Positions 7,587 to 10,245 of a stretch of DNA of 10,245 bases are shown here, in pieces. The notes under the pieces were generated by a model. It saw only the letters and a list, made by a program, of their open reading frames with translations. It did not search any database and had not been told where the DNA came from. Source of the DNA: Syntrophales bacterium (GTDB taxonomy: Bacteria > Desulfobacterota > Syntrophia > Syntrophales > UBA8958); NCBI GenBank assembly GCA_023231165.1, contig JALNVY010000075.1:1-10245 (forward strand), read 5' to 3'. The first letter of the stretch is position 1, and each line of letters starts with the position of its first letter. Position numbers and translations under genes: made by a program.

Positions 7587-8240
7587 TTATAAAATGTTCC
7601 GGTACAGGCCGTTATTGACAATGTAATGGCGCACGGGCTCCGTAGTCAAATAGGTGATGGATTTACCATCCCGAACCCGGTTCCGTATCCGGCTCGAAGC
7701 GATATCCAGAAAGGTCACCTCCCTGAAATAGATGGAATATCCCATCGGGCCCCGGAAACCGTCACCCTGGGATTCATAGTGGAATCGGGAAGCAAATTCA
7801 GGGGGCAGAATACCTTCCAGACCTTTGTTCTCGTATCCCGGTCTGGTCATAACGACAAAATTGCACAGTTGCAGGAGCTTCTCCCAGTCCCTCCAGGTTG
7901 TGATAGCATGAAAGGCATCCTGACCAAGAATGAAGTACAGCTCCAGGTTTTGCAGATACTTCTTAAGGATAAATTCAACGGTTTCTACGGAATAAGACTT
8001 CCCTTCCCTTTTGTTTTCTGCGTCGGAAAAGGAAAAAGAAGGATTGTTTTCGATTGCCAGCCTGACCATCTGCTCCCGGTGGTAAAAAGATGTGATCTCG
8101 CCATCGATCTTATGCGGTGGCCGGGATGCGGGAATAAAAACGATCCGATTGAGATCAAATATCTCCAGGATTTCTTCGGCGCAACGCAGATGGCCGGTAT
8201 GGATGGGATCAAAGGTCCCGCCAAGTAGTCCCCATTTCAT
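7587..8240 (-). CDS. nadD: Nicotinate-nucleotide adenylyltransferase
   Basis: Cytoplasmic enzyme that transfers AMP from ATP to nicotinate mononucleotide, giving deamido-NAD in NAD synthesis. The 217 residues carry the nucleotidyltransferase motif GGTFDPIHTGHL (7-18) with the HxGH pair His14 and His17. Further family blocks are FIPASRPPHK (35-44), the YTI-D-T-like segment YSVETV (83-88), FILGQDAF (103-110), WRDW (116-119), and the ISSTxxR-type motif IASSRIR (180-186). Length fits the family (about 190-220). The ATG at 8240 overlaps the proA stop as ATGA, with AGGTGAGA just upstream in the end of proA, so the two are translationally coupled. Confidence 0.97.
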   Translation of the reverse strand: MKWGLLGGTFDPIHTGHLRCAEEILEIFDLNRIVFIPASRPPHKIDGEITSFYHREQMVRLAIENNPSFSFSDAENKREGKSYSVETVEFILKKYLQNLELYFILGQDAFHAITTWRDWEKLLQLCNFVVMTRPGYENKGLEGILPPEFASRFHYESQGDGFRGPMGYSIYFREVTFLDIASSRIRNRVRDGKSITYLTTEPVRHYIVNNGLYRNIL

Positions 8241-9493
8241 ATTCTCACCTGTCCATTGCCATAAATGATAAATTTGGATGTCGTTAGTTCTTCCAGTCCC
8301 ATCGGACCATAGGCGTGCAGCTTGGTGGTACTGATGCCGATCTCCGCGCCAAGACCCAGCTCAAACCCGTCGCTGAACCGGGTGGAGGCATTCACAAGCA
8401 CCGTTGAAGACTGCACCTCGTTGAGAAACCTCTGGGCATGACCATAGCTTTCCGTAATGATGGCCTCGGTATGAAGAGAGCCATAATTACTGATATGGTT
8501 CATCGCCGCATCCAATCCTTCCACAACCCGAATGGAAAGGACCAGGTCAAGGTATTCCTCATGCCAGTCCTGCTCCGTTGCGGGGTCAATATCGGGAAGA
8601 ATCGCCCGCGCCTGAGGGCATCCCCTCAACCTCACGCCCGCATCCTTGTATTCCTTAGCCATAAGGGGAAGGAACCGGGATGCGATCGCCTGGTGGACAA
8701 GGAGGGTCTCCATGGCATTACAGACCCCGGGGCGCTGTACTTTTGCATTCACGCATATCTTCAGGGCCATATCCAGATCGGCGTTCTCATCGACAAAAAT
8801 GTGGCAGACGCCCTTGTAATGTTTGATCACAGGAATCTTCGACTGACTGACCACGGCCCGTATCAGTTCCTCACCCCCGCGGGGAATGATCACATCAATC
8901 AACTCCTCAAGCTGCAGCAGTTCATAGACGGCCTCACGGTCCGTCATGGGAATGAGCTGGATGGCCGTCTCGGGAATCGGCCCTTTTTTTAGGACTTCTT
9001 GAAGTATCCCGGCAATGGCCAGATTGGAATGGATAGCCTCCGAACCGCCCCGGAGAATCACAGCGTTGCCCGACTTGAGACAGAGGGCTGCGGCGTCGGC
9101 GGTGACATTGGGACGGGACTCATAGATGATGCCTATGACCCCCAGGGGGATGCGCATGCGTCCGACTAGCAGGCCATTGGGGCGGCGCCACATGGAACTG
9201 ACTCTGCCCACGGGATCAGGCAGGGCCGCCACTTCTTCGAATCCCTTCGCCATAGCCTGAATCGTCGCTTCCTTGATGGTCAGCCGGTCGATCATGGCGG
9301 CAGAGAGCCCCTTATCGGACGCAAAGGCCACATCTCGAGCATTTTCTTCCCTCAGGAATGATCCTTGTTTCAGAAGGGCAGCGCCCATTTCCCGGAGAGC
9401 CAGGTTCTTCTCCTCCGCAGCCAGTCTGCACAACGTGCTTGCCGCCTTTTTTGCCTCCTGCGCTATTCCGAGGACCTGGGATTGAATCGTCAT
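8237..9493 (-). CDS. proA: Gamma-glutamyl phosphate reductase
   Basis: Second enzyme of proline synthesis: NADPH-dependent reduction of gamma-glutamyl phosphate to glutamate semialdehyde, in the cytoplasm, normally channelled from ProB. Counting from the ATG at 9493 (418 residues), the cofactor-domain motif IYESRPNVTADAAALCLKSGNA lies at about 123-144. The catalytic cysteine is Cys258 in VQRPGVCNAMETLLVH. The C-terminal signature from VNASTRFSDGFELGLGAEIG to ISTTKLHAYGPMGLEELTTS is intact. An in-frame ATG at 9535 would add 14 residues (MQTLAALSMGSGSE). I prefer 9493 because MTIQSQVLGIAQEAKKA aligns with usual ProA starts and gives the family length (E. coli 417), although the GGAG there is 10 bases away and GGGGA near 9535 is also usable. 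First gene of the proA-nadD-DUF2845 set. Confidence 0.97.
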   Translation of the reverse strand: MTIQSQVLGIAQEAKKAASTLCRLAAEEKNLALREMGAALLKQGSFLREENARDVAFASDKGLSAAMIDRLTIKEATIQAMAKGFEEVAALPDPVGRVSSMWRRPNGLLVGRMRIPLGVIGIIYESRPNVTADAAALCLKSGNAVILRGGSEAIHSNLAIAGILQEVLKKGPIPETAIQLIPMTDREAVYELLQLEELIDVIIPRGGEELIRAVVSQSKIPVIKHYKGVCHIFVDENADLDMALKICVNAKVQRPGVCNAMETLLVHQAIASRFLPLMAKEYKDAGVRLRGCPQARAILPDIDPATEQDWHEEYLDLVLSIRVVEGLDAAMNHISNYGSLHTEAIITESYGHAQRFLNEVQSSTVLVNASTRFSDGFELGLGAEIGISTTKLHAYGPMGLEELTTSKFIIYGNGQVRI

Positions 9494-9601
9494 TTCGCTA
9501 CCGCTCCCCATTGACAAAGCTGCCAAAGTCTGCATATGAATCCCCGCTTCGGGCTCAGATCAATACCTGCGTATCCCTGGCGGGCTGCTGTGACCGGACG
9601 T

Positions 9602-9630
9602 ACTTTACAAAACCGTGGGGTTTGTGTCAA
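9602..9630 (-). promoter_or_regulatory. Sigma70 promoter for proA-nadD
   Basis: On the minus strand a consensus -35 TTGACA (9630-9625), a 17-base spacer and -10 TAAAGT (9607-9602, 4 of 6) predict a start near 9595. The leader would be about 60 bases to the ATG at 9535 or about 100 to the ATG at 9493. The spacer contains an imperfect inverted repeat (ACAAAACC / GGTTTGTGT). The promoter ends only about 25 bases before the divergent patatin-like gene. Confidence 0.6.
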
Positions 9631-9654
9631 GGTGATTTGAAGAGAGGTAAAGGA

Positions 9655-10245
9655 ATGGACAGACTCTGCATCAAGGCAGGAATTAATGCCTGCGAACGGA
9701 TCCGTGACGGCGGCTTTTCTCTGGATGCCTTTACCGTTTATGCAGGACCGGCGGTAGGACCCCGTTGGTTGATCGCCAGCGGTTTCGATCTGACACTTCT
9801 CAAAGAAAAAGCCCTCGGCAGGTTACGGCCCCTGGCCCTAATCGGCGCCTCTGCCGGGGCCTGGCGGTTTGCCGCCTGGATCCAGCCGGAAGCGGAAAAG
9901 AGTTACCGACGGCTTCTGGAGTCATACATCACCACGACCTACACCCGGGCAGACAAACCTCTTTCCATCCGTAAGTCTTTAGCTGCCATCATTAATAAGA
10001 CCATTGAAAGTGATGCGTTGCCTTTTGCCCTGAATCACCGCGACTATCGTCTCGCCATCGTCACGGCCCGGGCAAAGAATCTGACCGCTGCGGAGAACGT
10101 CTTTCTGCAGCGCCTGGGGTTTGCCTTTTCCTTTCTCGGCAACGCCCTCAGCCGTTCCCTGCTCTATACATTTCTTGAACGGGTGGTTTTCTATAGCGGC
10201 CCCAAACCCCCGGCCTTCACCCTGCGTCCGGAATTTCGCGGCGTC
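9655..10245 (+). CDS. Patatin-like phospholipase-family protein, N-terminal part (cut by window edge)
   Basis: My reading from ATG 9655 is open for 197 codons to the right edge. The nucleophile elbow is GASAGAWR (64-71), a GxSxG motif with predicted nucleophile Ser66 at the end of a hydrophobic strand (LALI), as in patatin-like lipid acyl hydrolases that use a Ser-Asp dyad. The glycine-rich oxyanion loop of canonical patatins (GGGxRG) is replaced by YAGPAVGPRWLIASGFD (29-45). I recall AGxxGGPKW-type loops in a proteobacterial subfamily, so this is probably a subfamily trait. The catalytic Asp would lie beyond the window. No signal peptide is seen, so it is probably cytoplasmic or peripheral. 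The start is supported by GAGAGG seven bases upstream. It is divergent from proA. Substrate unknown. Confidence 0.8.
   Translation, partial: MDRLCIKAGINACERIRDGGFSLDAFTVYAGPAVGPRWLIASGFDLTLLKEKALGRLRPLALIGASAGAWRFAAWIQPEAEKSYRRLLESYITTTYTRADKPLSIRKSLAAIINKTIESDALPFALNHRDYRLAIVTARAKNLTAAENVFLQRLGFAFSFLGNALSRSLLYTFLERVVFYSGPKPPAFTLRPEFRGV

Noticed and set aside
7626..8228. Plus-strand open frame of 200 codons
   Set aside because: It is entirely antisense to nadD, whose motifs are complete; the translated product has no family features.
8438..8992. Plus-strand open frame of 184 codons
   Set aside because: Antisense to the catalytic part of proA; no recognisable protein features.
1..10245. Search for a novel multi-gene system, CRISPR array, insertion sequence, tRNA or prophage remnant
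   Set aside because: All space is taken by recognisable housekeeping or envelope genes with short spacers. No direct-repeat array, transposase, integrase, terminal repeats or cloverleaf-like sequence was seen.

Overview
This is an ordinary housekeeping stretch of a bacterial chromosome. Every complete gene is recognisable, and I found no mobile element, CRISPR array, tRNA, rRNA or defence-like cluster. The rod-shape order mreB-mreC-mreD-mrdA-rodA, a membrane-anchored SurA/PpiD-type chaperone, a DUF2845 protein and a proA-nadD pair point to a Gram-negative bacterium. A deltaproteobacterial lineage (Desulfobacterota, for example Syntrophales-like) is my inference from protein character, not something the DNA proves. 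Base composition looks even throughout, with no sign of recent transfer.

Region 1 (1-5367, minus strand) is the elongasome operon. MreB is the actin-like scaffold, MreC and MreD are the membrane linkers, PBP2 (mrdA) is the transpeptidase and RodA is the SEDS glycosyltransferase. RodA runs off the left edge and lacks about its last 45-50 residues. Three of the four junctions are tight: mreC/mreD and mrdA/rodA are 4-base ATGA overlaps, and mreD/mrdA overlap by 26 bases. Only mreB-mreC has a gap of about 150-170 bases. A good sigma70-type promoter and a strong Shine-Dalgarno precede mreB.

Region 2 (5368-5549) is the divergent control region between mreB and the chaperone gene. It holds the mreB promoter, a perfect TATAAT facing the other way, and two perfect inverted repeats that look like operators.

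Region 3 (5550-7148, plus strand) encodes a 532-residue periplasmic, inner-membrane-anchored SurA_N/PpiD-like protein in which the usual parvulin signature is not visible.

Region 4 (7195-9535, minus strand) is a probable operon of proA (proline synthesis), nadD (NAD synthesis) and a small secreted DUF2845 protein. A sigma70 promoter with a consensus -35 lies upstream of proA. proB is not adjacent on this side.

Region 5 (9655 to the right edge, plus strand) is the first 197 codons of a patatin-like phospholipase-family protein, divergent from proA.

The most interesting leftovers are modest: the palindromes in the mreB/chaperone control region, the missing PPIase core of the chaperone, a 33-codon ORF between mreB and mreC that ends at a possible TTG start of mreC, and the atypical oxyanion loop of the patatin-like protein. 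I do not see a novel multi-gene system here.
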